Below are positions 1-8,605 of a stretch of 64,000 nt of DNA, piece by piece; within the stretch, counting starts at the first letter, position 1; every line of letters starts with the position of its first letter. The notes beneath the pieces were generated by a model. That model was not told the origin of the DNA. It made no database searches and worked only from the letters and a program-made list of their open reading frames with translations. The stretch is from Bacteroidia bacterium (lineage in GTDB: Bacteria > Bacteroidota > Bacteroidia > AKYH767-A > OLB10). The translations under genes were made by a program, and so were the position numbers. Location: NCBI GenBank assembly GCA_016788165.1, contig JAEUTH010000019.1, positions 1 to 64,000 of the forward strand, written 5' to 3'.

Positions 1-1
1 G

Positions 2-226
2 TACCCCAACCCTGCATTGGCTTATTTGCAAATAGGTTTGCCTTTTGATATCAGCAAAGCTACATTACTTATTACCGATATGCTGGGCCGTGTAGTATGG
101 CAACAATACCTGCCACAAGCTTATGATGTTATTACCATACCAACTGCTACACTTATGCCGGGTATGTATCACCTCAGCTTAACTACGGCAACACATCGCA
201 CCGTAAAAAAGTTTGTTAAACAGTAA
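2..226 (+). CDS. C-terminal fragment of a T9SS-exported protein (type A sorting domain), 5' end outside window
   Basis: The reading frame is open from base 2 and begins with YPNPA, the hallmark opening of the Bacteroidota type IX secretion C-terminal sorting domain. It continues with the expected beta-strand pattern (ITDMLGRVVWQ, then GMYHLSL) and ends in a basic tail, KKFVKQ. About 74 residues are visible, roughly one sorting domain. The functional part of the protein lies upstream, so its activity cannot be said. The domain directs passage across the outer membrane by T9SS, followed by cleavage and attachment. An in-frame TTG at 17 is not the real start, because the sorting motif begins before it. 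A strong terminator follows at 251. Confidence 0.85.
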   Translation, partial: YPNPALAYLQIGLPFDISKATLLITDMLGRVVWQQYLPQAYDVITIPTATLMPGMYHLSLTTATHRTVKKFVKQ

Positions 227-250
227 ATGTTGCTAATTTTAGCATGGATT

Positions 251-295
251 AAAATGGAGATTGCTTTTAAAAGAAAACGGTCTCCATTTTTTTTT
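251..295 (+). terminator. Rho-independent terminator after the T9SS fragment
   Basis: A perfect 10-bp stem (251-260 AAAATGGAGA with 281-290 TCTCCATTTT) encloses a 20-nt loop and runs into a T-tract ending at 295. It lies 25 bases after the stop codon at 226 and should end that transcript. The rest of the gap to 373 shows nothing else recognisable. Confidence 0.8.
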
Positions 296-372
296 CATGT
301 CTGGAGCCATATCGTATCATGCAATAACTTTCTCATTAACCAGTAAAGCGCCTTAAGTACTAAATCATAACC

Positions 373-1236
373 TTAAGCATGCGGAGTGCAGCAAATGTCA
401 ATCCATTGATATTGTTGCATATTAAGCGATGTAATGGTTTCGCCTGTATCGGCTTTTTTTATGCCGTAGTTTAAGGCTTGTAAAAACACAATTAATGCCA
501 GGCTGCTATTGCCCGCACGTTTTAGGTGGGCATCACATAATTCAATGTAAAGTACAGGTTTGTGTTTTAGCAACGTTTGTTTTACACCTTGCAATACATG
601 TAGTTCATAACCTTCGACATCAATCTTTATTAGGTCAATCTTATTTATCGAATGGCGGTTTAAATAATCATCTAAGGTAATGGCTTGTACTTGCAAACTG
701 CTATTTGTAAACGCACTTGAAATATAAGTGCCGCCACTGTTGCCATTTAATGGATCGGTTATTTGAACCGTTGCTTCAACATCGCTTAAAGCAAAGGGCT
801 CTAATGTAATGTTGGCAAAAGTGTTAAGTTTCATATTATCTTGACATTTTTTAAAAATAGCAGGCATAGGTTCGAAACCAATTACATGGCCATTTGCCCC
901 GGTTAGTTTTGCAATATTCAAAAGGGTTTCGCCAAAATTTACGCCCACATCAATTACATGAAAGTCCGGCTTAATAAGCTTGTACAATGCTGCTTTGTCC
1001 TCGGTTTGAATACCAAAATACAAAGCATACTCCATCCATTGATTTAAATAGAGCTGATACTTTACACCATTTACTTCGGTAAGCCTTACATCGTTTTTCG
1101 AATATTGAAGATTGGAAGGCAATAGCTTTACAAAAAGGTTGTCCATACTTTTGCCTTTGGTTAATGCAGCCAACCTCGAATCAAAAAAAGAAAGTGTAAA
1201 CAATTGTTTTAGCGGAAACAACAAACGGTTAATCAT
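373..1236 (-). CDS. FkbM family SAM-dependent methyltransferase
   Basis: 287 residues. Class I methyltransferase motif I is at about residues 94-103 (VIDVGVNFGE) and the acidic adenosine-binding strand at 121-125 (FEPMP). The FkbM-family signature KIDVEGYELHVLQG follows near residue 205. FkbM proteins O-methylate sugars or polyketides; in glycan loci they usually methylate a polysaccharide residue. The gene lies 6 bases downstream of the membrane-protein gene on the same strand, so the two are probably co-transcribed. No signal peptide; cytoplasmic. The exact acceptor cannot be read from the sequence. Confidence 0.85.
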   Translation of the reverse strand: MINRLLFPLKQLFTLSFFDSRLAALTKGKSMDNLFVKLLPSNLQYSKNDVRLTEVNGVKYQLYLNQWMEYALYFGIQTEDKAALYKLIKPDFHVIDVGVNFGETLLNIAKLTGANGHVIGFEPMPAIFKKCQDNMKLNTFANITLEPFALSDVEATVQITDPLNGNSGGTYISSAFTNSSLQVQAITLDDYLNRHSINKIDLIKIDVEGYELHVLQGVKQTLLKHKPVLYIELCDAHLKRAGNSSLALIVFLQALNYGIKKADTGETITSLNMQQYQWIDICCTPHA

Positions 1237-1242
1237 ACTAAA

Positions 1243-2622
1243 TTAAATTTTGGCGCCAATAGGTGTAAACTGTTTAATCTTTTGTACTGCATTTTGTTTA
1301 TCCAGCTTATGCAGGTAATCAATTATATAAAGTGAGCAAACAAAAAATGGAATAATAGGAATCTTATACCTAACTAAACTGCCGAAATTCGAAGTTGAAA
1401 ACCCAACTGAAAAAGCGAAGAAAAAAGTAAAAATCAGCGAGTAAGTTAGTAATGAGTGACGCAAAAAGTATTTAAAAACACCCACAATTCTTATGCGAAT
1501 CAGTGTACGTAATGTAAGCAGCAAAATAAATGTGTTTTCTAAAGCCGAAACCAACATTACAATGTTATTGGCTTCATTTAATGCCGGTCTGAAAATACAG
1601 GTAAAAATTGCAATGGGCGCTTTCTTTAATATACCCGAAAGTGTGGGTTCGTATTCGCCAATATCAAAAGTGTTGCCCTGATAATAATCGGCCTTTAAAT
1701 CTTTTTGTGTTTCTACAGCTTTGTAAACCAAATTATCGGCACTGTACTGGCCTAAAGATTCCTGTAATAAAAACAGCATTAAATAACCTAAGCCTACAAT
1801 CATCCCAACAAAAACCGGTATTACCAAAGCCTTTTTCATTGTGCCCGTAACACGTTCGCTATAGGCCATTATAATCCAAAGAAAACAGCCCGGTAATAAA
1901 CCAATAAGCAAGTAGGGGCGTATTATGAGCATAATATTGGACACAAAAAGCATGATTAAAATATTGGAAGAAATTTTTTTACGGCTAATAAATAATGCAT
2001 TAAAGGAACTTACAAAATAGCCGATAGCTGAAAAGGTAACCGTATCTTTTAAAATGCCCGACCCCCAAAAAAACACCGATGGCATAAAAAAAACACCTAC
2101 GGCAAATTGTGAACTCAATGATGGAAAAGAATCGGCAAATACCCGGTAAAGTTTCCACACACCAAAAAAAGAAACCCAAGCCATTAGTACAGTTGCAACA
2201 ATATAACTTCTGAATCCAAAAAATACAAATACCGATGTGAGTTTTACAATAAAGTAAGCACTGGAGTCGCGCACATAAATGGGGTAGCCAATATTTGCAT
2301 CGTATAAAGTGTAATCAATTTCATCAACACTGTGTGTCATTAAATAGAAGTAACCGCCAGGGTCGCGAAACAAAACCTTGTTAAGCAAGATGGCGTCTGA
2401 AAAAAAGTTTGTTGTATCGCCACCATAGTAGTAATTGGTATAAATAAGGCAAACACAAATGCCACCTATTACTTTAAAAAACAAAGCCTTGGTATAAAAC
2501 CTATAAATTGGTTGTGTATCAATGTTGCGTTTTTGAATGGCGCGTGCCAGAAAAAAAATAAGCAGCAGGTAAAATGGCGCTATCACCAAATCATACCAAC
2601 TAATCATTTCAAAAACCCGCAT
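1243..2622 (-). CDS. Multi-pass inner-membrane protein, possibly a glycan polymerase or GT-C-like enzyme
   Basis: 459 residues with about ten hydrophobic helices across its length. An acidic-aromatic motif after the second helix (YYYGGDTTNFF, about residues 64-74) recalls the first-loop acidic motifs of membrane glycosyltransferases and polymerases. No standard catalytic signature is recognised. Its partner FkbM gene and the nearby glycosyltransferase suggest a role in surface polysaccharide assembly (inference). Start: the first ATG at 2622 is used; ATG at 2607 (MISWYD) would give a more typical hydrophobic N-terminus and is an equal candidate. Confidence 0.6.
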   Translation of the reverse strand: MRVFEMISWYDLVIAPFYLLLIFFLARAIQKRNIDTQPIYRFYTKALFFKVIGGICVCLIYTNYYYGGDTTNFFSDAILLNKVLFRDPGGYFYLMTHSVDEIDYTLYDANIGYPIYVRDSSAYFIVKLTSVFVFFGFRSYIVATVLMAWVSFFGVWKLYRVFADSFPSLSSQFAVGVFFMPSVFFWGSGILKDTVTFSAIGYFVSSFNALFISRKKISSNILIMLFVSNIMLIIRPYLLIGLLPGCFLWIIMAYSERVTGTMKKALVIPVFVGMIVGLGYLMLFLLQESLGQYSADNLVYKAVETQKDLKADYYQGNTFDIGEYEPTLSGILKKAPIAIFTCIFRPALNEANNIVMLVSALENTFILLLTLRTLIRIRIVGVFKYFLRHSLLTYSLIFTFFFAFSVGFSTSNFGSLVRYKIPIIPFFVCSLYIIDYLHKLDKQNAVQKIKQFTPIGAKI

Positions 2623-2725
2623 GTGCTTTTACATTTAAAACTTGGTAAAAGTATTTTTTAAATGCTTTATATAATCTTAATTCAAAAAACCACGCGTGTT
2701 TTATAATTTGGCTGCGTTTTAAATC

Positions 2726-3940
2726 ATGAACGTATTATATCTTTCTTATGATGGCATGACCGACCCTTTAGGTCAATCGCAAGTGCTTCCATACTTATTT
2801 GGTCTTAGCAAAGCGGGTTATAAAATCCATCTGATATCGTTCGAAAAACCGGAGCGTAACCATTTAGTATCCGGTTTAAAAAAAGAGATAACTGAGCAAG
2901 GTATTACCTGGCACCCGTTGGTGTATCATAAAAAACCTGCCGTTTTAAGTACGCTATTTGATATACTAATACTAAAGCAAAAAGTAATAAAACTGCATAC
3001 GGAATTTAATTTCCAATTGGTGCATTGCCGTAGCTACATAACAGCTATAGCTGGTTTGCATTTGAAACAAAAAAGAGGCGTTTCATTTATTTTTGATATG
3101 CGTGGCTTTTATGCCGATGAGCGTGTTGATGGTGGTTTATGGCCACAGGATAAATTTGTATATAAATTTATATATCAATACTTTAAGCAGCTTGAAAAAA
3201 AATTACTTATCAATGCCGATGCCATCGTTTCATTAACTAATTCGGCTAAAAATATTATGCAAAACTGGCAACTTAAAAAGCTGCCATTGCCAATAACGGT
3301 AATTCCATGCTGTGCCGATTTAGCCCACTTTAATTTCATGAATAGCCAAAAAACGATAACCAAAACGCAGCTTAAAATAGCTGATGACGCATTGGTTATA
3401 ACCTACCTTGGAGCAATTGGCACCTGGTATATGTTGGATGAGATGCTTTTGTTTTTTAAATCATTACTTCAGGTAAAACCTGATGCTTTGTTTTTATTTA
3501 TAACCACAGAAAGCGCCAATACAATTTTTAATGCCGCACAAAAGTTGGATATTAGTCAAACCCAAATCAGAGTTGTATCAGCAAATCGTCAGCAGGTTCC
3601 CTCCTACCTGTTATTGGCCGATTTAGCTATTTTCTTTATCAAACCCACTTTTTCGAAAAAGGCCTCATCGCCAACCAAGCAAGCCGAGTTAATGGGCATG
3701 GGATTACCCATAATATGTAATGCCGGTGTGGGCGATACAGATTACATTGTAAACGAAACGAACAGTGGTATTGCATTGCCCGATTTAACCGTTGAAACTT
3801 TTAAAAAAACTGCCGATAATTTAAACGAACTGCTGTGTTTAGATAAGCACCATATTTACGAAGGCGCAATACGGTTTTTTGATCTGAATAAAGGAATTGA
3901 ACAATATCAGCAAGTTTATCAGCGCTTGCTAAAACAATAA
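2726..3940 (+). CDS. Glycosyltransferase, GT4-like (GT-B fold)
   Basis: 404 residues. The N-terminus NVLYLSYDGMTDPLGQSQ is typical of GT4-type enzymes with a glycine/serine-rich acceptor loop. The C-terminal half carries the donor-binding region (TKQAELMGMGLPIICNAGVGD, about residues 320-340), the usual place of the GT-B nucleotide-sugar contacts. No membrane segment or signal peptide; cytoplasmic. It is transcribed divergently from the membrane protein/FkbM pair, which suggests a shared glycan locus. Its stop codon abuts the stop codon of convergent rlmH with no base between. Sugar specificity cannot be predicted. Confidence 0.8.
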   Translation: MNVLYLSYDGMTDPLGQSQVLPYLFGLSKAGYKIHLISFEKPERNHLVSGLKKEITEQGITWHPLVYHKKPAVLSTLFDILILKQKVIKLHTEFNFQLVHCRSYITAIAGLHLKQKRGVSFIFDMRGFYADERVDGGLWPQDKFVYKFIYQYFKQLEKKLLINADAIVSLTNSAKNIMQNWQLKKLPLPITVIPCCADLAHFNFMNSQKTITKTQLKIADDALVITYLGAIGTWYMLDEMLLFFKSLLQVKPDALFLFITTESANTIFNAAQKLDISQTQIRVVSANRQQVPSYLLLADLAIFFIKPTFSKKASSPTKQAELMGMGLPIICNAGVGDTDYIVNETNSGIALPDLTVETFKKTADNLNELLCLDKHHIYEGAIRFFDLNKGIEQYQQVYQRLLKQ

Positions 3941-4402
3941 TTATTCGTGATGGTATTTTTCGTTTTTGATTATTGTAAATGCGCGGTACAATTGTTCGAC
4001 AAATATTAAGCGCACCATTTGATGTGTGAAAGTAAACGATGATAAGCTGATGCTTGGCGAATCTTTTACTAATGCTGCATCGAAACCATAAGCACTGCCG
4101 GCAACAAAAATCAAATTGCCCGGTTTATGTAATTGTTTGCTAATCCACTCGGCAAACTTTATGGATGTATAACTTTTGCCTTTATCATCTAAAAAAATTA
4201 ATGTATCGCCCGGTTGGCAATGCTTGAGAATGCTTTGACTTTCGGACTTAAGTTGCTGCAATTTATCGGGCAAGGGTTTCTTAATGTCTATTTCAATAAA
4301 CTCAAAACGTACGTAATGCTTAAGCCTTTTTATATACAACTGTATGCCCGTTATTAAATAAGCCTCTTGCGTTTTACCGGTGCAAATAAATTTTATAACC
4401 AT
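3941..4402 (-). CDS. rlmH: 23S rRNA (pseudouridine-1915-N3)-methyltransferase RlmH
   Basis: 153 residues, the normal size of this SPOUT-class enzyme. Clear family motifs are LDDKGKSYTS near the middle, the SAM-binding knot FVAGSAYGFD, and the C-terminal SLSSFTFTHQMVRL followed by EQLYRAFTI and a basic YHHE end. RlmH methylates pseudouridine 1915 in helix 69 of 23S rRNA. It is convergent with the glycosyltransferase gene and divergent from the DUF4783/nadC group, a neighbourhood often conserved in Bacteroidota. Confidence 0.95.
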   Translation of the reverse strand: MVIKFICTGKTQEAYLITGIQLYIKRLKHYVRFEFIEIDIKKPLPDKLQQLKSESQSILKHCQPGDTLIFLDDKGKSYTSIKFAEWISKQLHKPGNLIFVAGSAYGFDAALVKDSPSISLSSFTFTHQMVRLIFVEQLYRAFTIIKNEKYHHE

Positions 4403-4459
4403 TTTAAAATTGGTGTTTGGTATAGGTTATTATTAACAAACCTACGTTCATGTTAAATT

Positions 4460-4467
4460 TATTTTTG
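4460..4467 (+). promoter_or_regulatory. Candidate -7 box (TATTTTTG) for the DUF4783-nadC group
   Basis: An exact match to the Bacteroidota TAnnTTTG box lies 47 bases upstream of the ATG at 4515. No TTTG is present at the usual 19-20 base spacing upstream, so only half of the promoter is supported. Confidence 0.35.
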
Positions 4468-4514
4468 CTACAAATAATAAATGGCATTGGCTTAATTATT
4501 GTGATTTTTACAGC

Positions 4515-4907
4515 ATGAAAAATAAAAATTTGATGCTGGCCGTTTTACTTCTGTTTTTGTGTAATATTTCTATTGCGCAAACCGATGTAATAACTGAAAT
4601 ATCTAACGGAATTAAAGAAGCCAATGCAGAAAAAATAAGCAGGTACTTTAGTGCTAACATTGACTTAACTACCGATAAGGGCGAAGAAATGTATAGCAAA
4701 GTACAGGCAACAGGTGTGTTACGCGATTTTTTTGTACGATATCCTGTACGCAACTACACCATATTACATAAAGGTCAAAAAGACGAAGCCGAATATGTGG
4801 TTGGAACTTATACAAGTACACGCCACATTAATTTCAGAGTTTACTTTTTTATAAAACAAAGTGGCAACACCAAAATATTGAACGACCTGAGGTTTGAAAA
4901 AGAATAA
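4515..4907 (+). CDS. DUF4783 family exported protein
   Basis: 130 residues. An N-terminal signal peptide ends near residue 21 (LLFLCNISIAQ). The remainder is a compact alpha+beta domain with a cone-like, NTF2-type appearance, with FSANIDLTTDKGEE in the middle and DLRFEKE at the end. It matches the DUF4783 family, found almost only in Bacteroidota and commonly just upstream of nadC, as here. Function is unknown. The terminator at 4911 separates it partly from nadC. Confidence 0.8.
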   Translation: MKNKNLMLAVLLLFLCNISIAQTDVITEISNGIKEANAEKISRYFSANIDLTTDKGEEMYSKVQATGVLRDFFVRYPVRNYTILHKGQKDEAEYVVGTYTSTRHINFRVYFFIKQSGNTKILNDLRFEKE

Positions 4908-4910
4908 AAA

Positions 4911-4941
4911 AAAACCACTCTGATTTGAGTGGTTTTTTTTT
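4911..4941 (+). terminator. Rho-independent terminator after the DUF4783 gene
   Basis: AAAACCACTC (4911-4920) pairs perfectly with GAGTGGTTTT (4927-4936) around a 6-base loop and is followed by T residues to 4941. It begins 3 bases after the stop codon. Read-through into nadC may still occur. Confidence 0.85.
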
Positions 4942-5005
4942 GAATATTGGCAGCCTGCATACATAGTTAACGCTTAAAAAAACAAGATTGCAGCTGATTT
5001 TTAAA

Positions 5006-5842
5006 ATGGATAATCTAATACAATTTATTAAAAATGGTCTGGCAGAAGATATAGGCCCGGGCGATTATAGTGCTTTGGCATGCATACCTGCAAATGCTAA
5101 AGGTAAAGTGGCGCTTAAAGTTAAAGAAGCCGGTGTATTAGCCGGTTGCCAATTAGCTCAGGAAATACTCAAACAATATGTTGTTGATTATGACTATGAG
5201 CCATTAATGTATGATGGACAAAACATGCAACCTGGCGATATAGCATTTACGGTAACAGGAGCTACCCAAAAAATATTAACTGCCGAACGTCTGATACTTA
5301 ACTGTATGCAACGCATGAGTGCCATTGCCACAATTACACGAAGCTTTGTTGATGAAATAGCAGGTACACAAGCAAAAATATTAGATACCAGAAAAACTAC
5401 ACCACTTTGCCGTACTATTGAAAAATGGGCTGTTCGCATTGGCGGTGGTTACAACCACAGGTTTGGTTTATATGATATGATTATGATAAAAGATAACCAT
5501 GTTGACTTTTGTGGTGGTATTGAAAAAGCTATTGACAATGTAGCCAATTTTCAAAGAGCTAATGGATTAACATTACAGGTAGAAATTGAAACCAGAGATA
5601 TTAATCAGGTTAAAAAAGTATTGGCACATGGCGGTATAAACCGTATAATGCTTGATAACTTTAACACTGTTGATTTATCCGAAGCCGTAACCCTTATTAA
5701 TAATACTTATGAAACCGAAGCATCGGGCGGCATTAAACTACATAATGTACGTAGTTATGCACTTACGGGTGTAAACTTTATCTCTGTTGGTGCGCTTACG
5801 CATGGTGTTAAAAGTTTAGATTTAAGTTTGAAAGCTGTTTAA
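5006..5842 (+). CDS. nadC: Nicotinate-nucleotide diphosphorylase (carboxylating)
   Basis: 278 residues from ATG 5006; an upstream in-frame TTG at 4988 would add six residues but the family start is MDNLIQFIKNGLAEDIG. Family motifs: EDIGPGDYS at the N-terminus, the substrate loop DTRKTTPLCR, and the GGGYNHRFGL-MIKDNH segment that binds quinolinate and PRPP. EASGGI near the end is the conserved C-terminal active-site strand. It converts quinolinate and PRPP to nicotinate mononucleotide, CO2 and PPi in de novo NAD synthesis. The YihY gene follows within a few bases, so the two are likely co-transcribed. Confidence 0.95.
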   Translation: MDNLIQFIKNGLAEDIGPGDYSALACIPANAKGKVALKVKEAGVLAGCQLAQEILKQYVVDYDYEPLMYDGQNMQPGDIAFTVTGATQKILTAERLILNCMQRMSAIATITRSFVDEIAGTQAKILDTRKTTPLCRTIEKWAVRIGGGYNHRFGLYDMIMIKDNHVDFCGGIEKAIDNVANFQRANGLTLQVEIETRDINQVKKVLAHGGINRIMLDNFNTVDLSEAVTLINNTYETEASGGIKLHNVRSYALTGVNFISVGALTHGVKSLDLSLKAV

Positions 5843-5848
5843 TTGAAA

Positions 5849-6754
5849 ATGCCTGAAACTAATAAAAAACCGGTTTTTATTTATGACTATTGGTTTGGTG
5901 GCACTTCGTTTCTGGAGGTATTAAAATTTTTTATTCGTGGCATTCGTAAAGGCGATATGGCTGCACGAAGCGAAGCGCTTGCTTTTAGTTTCTTTCTGGC
6001 ATTGTTTCCATCTATTATATTTTTATTTACGCTGATACCCTATGTGCCGATAGATAATTTTCAATCACAATTACTGCTGCTTATACGCTCGCTGTTACCC
6101 GAAACCACATTTAAAGCTGTAGAAACTACACTTATTGATATCATCAATATTAAACACAGTGGTATTTTATCATTAGGCTTTGTGTTTGCGCTTTACTTTA
6201 GTACCAATGGTATAAATGCCATGTTGCAAAGTTTTAATAAATCGTATCACGGTAGTAGTAGTAGTCGGCCTGCATGGAAACAAAGAGTTATATCATTACT
6301 ACTTACAATAATAATTGCATCGCTTATAATTGCTGCAATTGCCATAATGGTTATTCAACAGTTTGCCATTAAATTTATTGAACAACATAACATGCTTAAC
6401 AACCATTTGTATCTGATGCTTATAAACATTGGAAACTGGTTGGTAATATTAGCCTTGTGTTTTTTTGCAATTGCATGTTTGTATTATTTTGGATCGACCC
6501 GAAGTAAAAAGTTTATTTTCTTTTCGCCCGGAGCAACATTTGCAACACTGCTAATTATACTCACCTCCATTGTATTTAATTATTATGTATCAAACTTTGG
6601 CAATTACAACAAGCTATATGGCTCTATTGGTACTCTAATAATAGTGATGCTTTACATTCAATTTATAAGTATGATGTTGTTGATTGGATATGAATTTAAT
6701 GTATCGGTTTATAATGCCCGAAAAAAGCATGAGCTACAAAACAAAAGCAACTAA
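5849..6754 (+). CDS. YihY/virulence factor BrkB family membrane protein
   Basis: About 301 residues from ATG 5849; an in-frame TTG at 5843 touches the nadC stop codon. Hydrophobic segments suggest about six transmembrane helices. Family features are the cytoplasmic N-terminus with DMAARSEALAFSFFLALFPS before the first helix and the FGNYNKLYGSIGTLIIVMLY segment near the end. The family was once thought to be RNase BN; that is not supported, and its function is unsettled. The gene converges on asnB with 2 bases between stops. Confidence 0.9.
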   Translation: MPETNKKPVFIYDYWFGGTSFLEVLKFFIRGIRKGDMAARSEALAFSFFLALFPSIIFLFTLIPYVPIDNFQSQLLLLIRSLLPETTFKAVETTLIDIINIKHSGILSLGFVFALYFSTNGINAMLQSFNKSYHGSSSSRPAWKQRVISLLLTIIIASLIIAAIAIMVIQQFAIKFIEQHNMLNNHLYLMLINIGNWLVILALCFFAIACLYYFGSTRSKKFIFFSPGATFATLLIILTSIVFNYYVSNFGNYNKLYGSIGTLIIVMLYIQFISMMLLIGYEFNVSVYNARKKHELQNKSN

Positions 6755-6756
6755 TA

Positions 6757-8583
6757 TTACCGTTTGTTGTTTTTTAAAAAATTTTGCAACACTATTAACT
6801 GCCACACCCTGTTATACAGAAAATGATTACCGTTTTTCCAGCTTTTAACAAGCGCTGATACATTTTTTGCATTTAAAATTCCGGTATTATTAATAGCAGA
6901 TTGGCTTAATAAATCTTCAACCAAAAAATGCAAAGGCCCTTGCAACCATTGTTGTAATGGTATTGAAAATCCTTGTTTCGGCCTGTCGAGAATGGGTTTA
7001 GGTACGTATTTGTACAAAACCTGTTTCAGCATTATTTTCATTTGATTGCCATGCATTTTTAATGGCTCAGGTACATTTAATGCAAATGCAATAAGGCGTC
7101 TGTCTAGTAAAGGCACCCTTGCTTCAATACTACATAGCATGCTGGTTCTATCTACCTTTACGAGCAAATCATCAGGCAAGTAAAAACATAAATCATATAA
7201 ACTTTGATATGCAGCTGCCGATATTTTCTTATCATGATTTAATGATTTAAATTCGTTATAAAACATTTCATGATATGGCTGCGAATTAAATAGCATTTGT
7301 TTGCTTTCATGCATGCTGAATAAGTATTGCTCTTGCGAAAAAATATGGGCAGGCAAAAAATCATGATTGAAATTAAAAAGCCCTGCTACGCGCTTGTAAC
7401 GGGGCGGCATTTGTTTTAGGATACTTTTAATACCCGATGCAGCAAAAGGCATGTAAGGTCTATGCAATCGTTTTGCCCATTTATAAGCGCCATAGCCCAT
7501 AAAAAGTTCATCGCCACCATCGCCAGATAATACTACCTTAACTTGTTTACCTGCAAGTTCCGAAACCAGATATGTAGGCAAAGCAGACGAATCGGCAAAC
7601 GGTTCGTCAAACTGTTGCATTATATGCATCAACTTTTCGATAGCGTGTGCATAGGTAACTTCTAAAGTATGGTGTTGGGTTTTTAAATGTGATGCAACTA
7701 ATGCTGCATGTTTGGCTTCACTATTTGCAACATCGGTAAAACCAATACTGAAAGTTTGTAACGATTTGGTTTGTTTAGCTGCCAATGCTGCTATTAAACT
7801 TGAATCGGTGCCACCGCTTAAAAAAACTCCAAAAGGCACATCGCTGCGCATGTGTTGCTTAACTGATTGTAAAAGTAACGACTCCAACACATCAACATCT
7901 GTATTGGTTTGATTTGATAATTCGTTACCAGGGTGCCAATATACCTTAGCTTGTAAACCGTGTTTATTTACAATTAAAATATGGCCGGGCTTTAATTTGT
8001 AAACCTTACTATAAATGCTTTCAGGTGCGGCAATATATCCTGCATACAGGTAATTAAATATTGCCTGTTGATTTATTTCGTTACAAAGTCCGATTACCTT
8101 CAAAGCTTTTAGTTCGCTGGCAAACACAACCGATACACCATCATTATAATAATACAATGGTTTAATACCCACACCATCTCTAACCAAATACAGTATTTCG
8201 TCAATATTATCATATACTGCTATGGCAAACATGCCTTCAAATAATTTTACCGCTTCAATTCCATTTTGTGCAATAAGTGCCAATGCTACTTCGGTATCGC
8301 TATGGGTTTTAAGTGTAAGCTTAAATTGTTGTGCCAGCTCGATGTAATTATAAATCTCGCCATTAAAAACCATAACATATCGTCCCGATGCATCAATCAT
8401 TGGTTGATTTGAATCGCTTGAAAGATCAATTATTGATAAGCGTCTGTGCCCCAAAGAAACATGATGGTGCTGGTATATTCCTTCGGCATCAGGCCCCCGA
8501 TGTTTGAGGCATTGCAACATTTGCTGGGTGTGTCCCTTATTAAAAGCGTTAGTAGTAGAAAAATATCCGGCAATGCCACACAT
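6757..8583 (-). CDS. asnB: AsnB-like asparagine synthase (glutamine-hydrolysing), copy 1
   Basis: 608 residues. Begins MCGIAGYF with Cys2 as the expected class II glutaminase nucleophile once Met is removed. GHRRLSIIDL at about 45-54 and FNGEIYNY at 73-80 bind glutamine. The ATP pyrophosphatase loop SGGTDSS is at about 256-262. Lies 22 bases downstream of a second AsnB-like gene, so they probably form an operon. In glycan clusters such enzymes often amidate a sugar carboxylate instead of aspartate; which applies here cannot be told from the sequence. Confidence 0.85.
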   Translation of the reverse strand: MCGIAGYFSTTNAFNKGHTQQMLQCLKHRGPDAEGIYQHHHVSLGHRRLSIIDLSSDSNQPMIDASGRYVMVFNGEIYNYIELAQQFKLTLKTHSDTEVALALIAQNGIEAVKLFEGMFAIAVYDNIDEILYLVRDGVGIKPLYYYNDGVSVVFASELKALKVIGLCNEINQQAIFNYLYAGYIAAPESIYSKVYKLKPGHILIVNKHGLQAKVYWHPGNELSNQTNTDVDVLESLLLQSVKQHMRSDVPFGVFLSGGTDSSLIAALAAKQTKSLQTFSIGFTDVANSEAKHAALVASHLKTQHHTLEVTYAHAIEKLMHIMQQFDEPFADSSALPTYLVSELAGKQVKVVLSGDGGDELFMGYGAYKWAKRLHRPYMPFAASGIKSILKQMPPRYKRVAGLFNFNHDFLPAHIFSQEQYLFSMHESKQMLFNSQPYHEMFYNEFKSLNHDKKISAAAYQSLYDLCFYLPDDLLVKVDRTSMLCSIEARVPLLDRRLIAFALNVPEPLKMHGNQMKIMLKQVLYKYVPKPILDRPKQGFSIPLQQWLQGPLHFLVEDLLSQSAINNTGILNAKNVSALVKSWKNGNHFLYNRVWQLIVLQNFLKNNKR

Positions 8584-8605
8584 GGTATAAATACGAAAGT
8601 TAATA

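Noticed and set aside
4988-5005. Upstream TTG start of nadC
   Set aside because: The family N-terminus fits ATG 5006; the extra six residues are not conserved in type.
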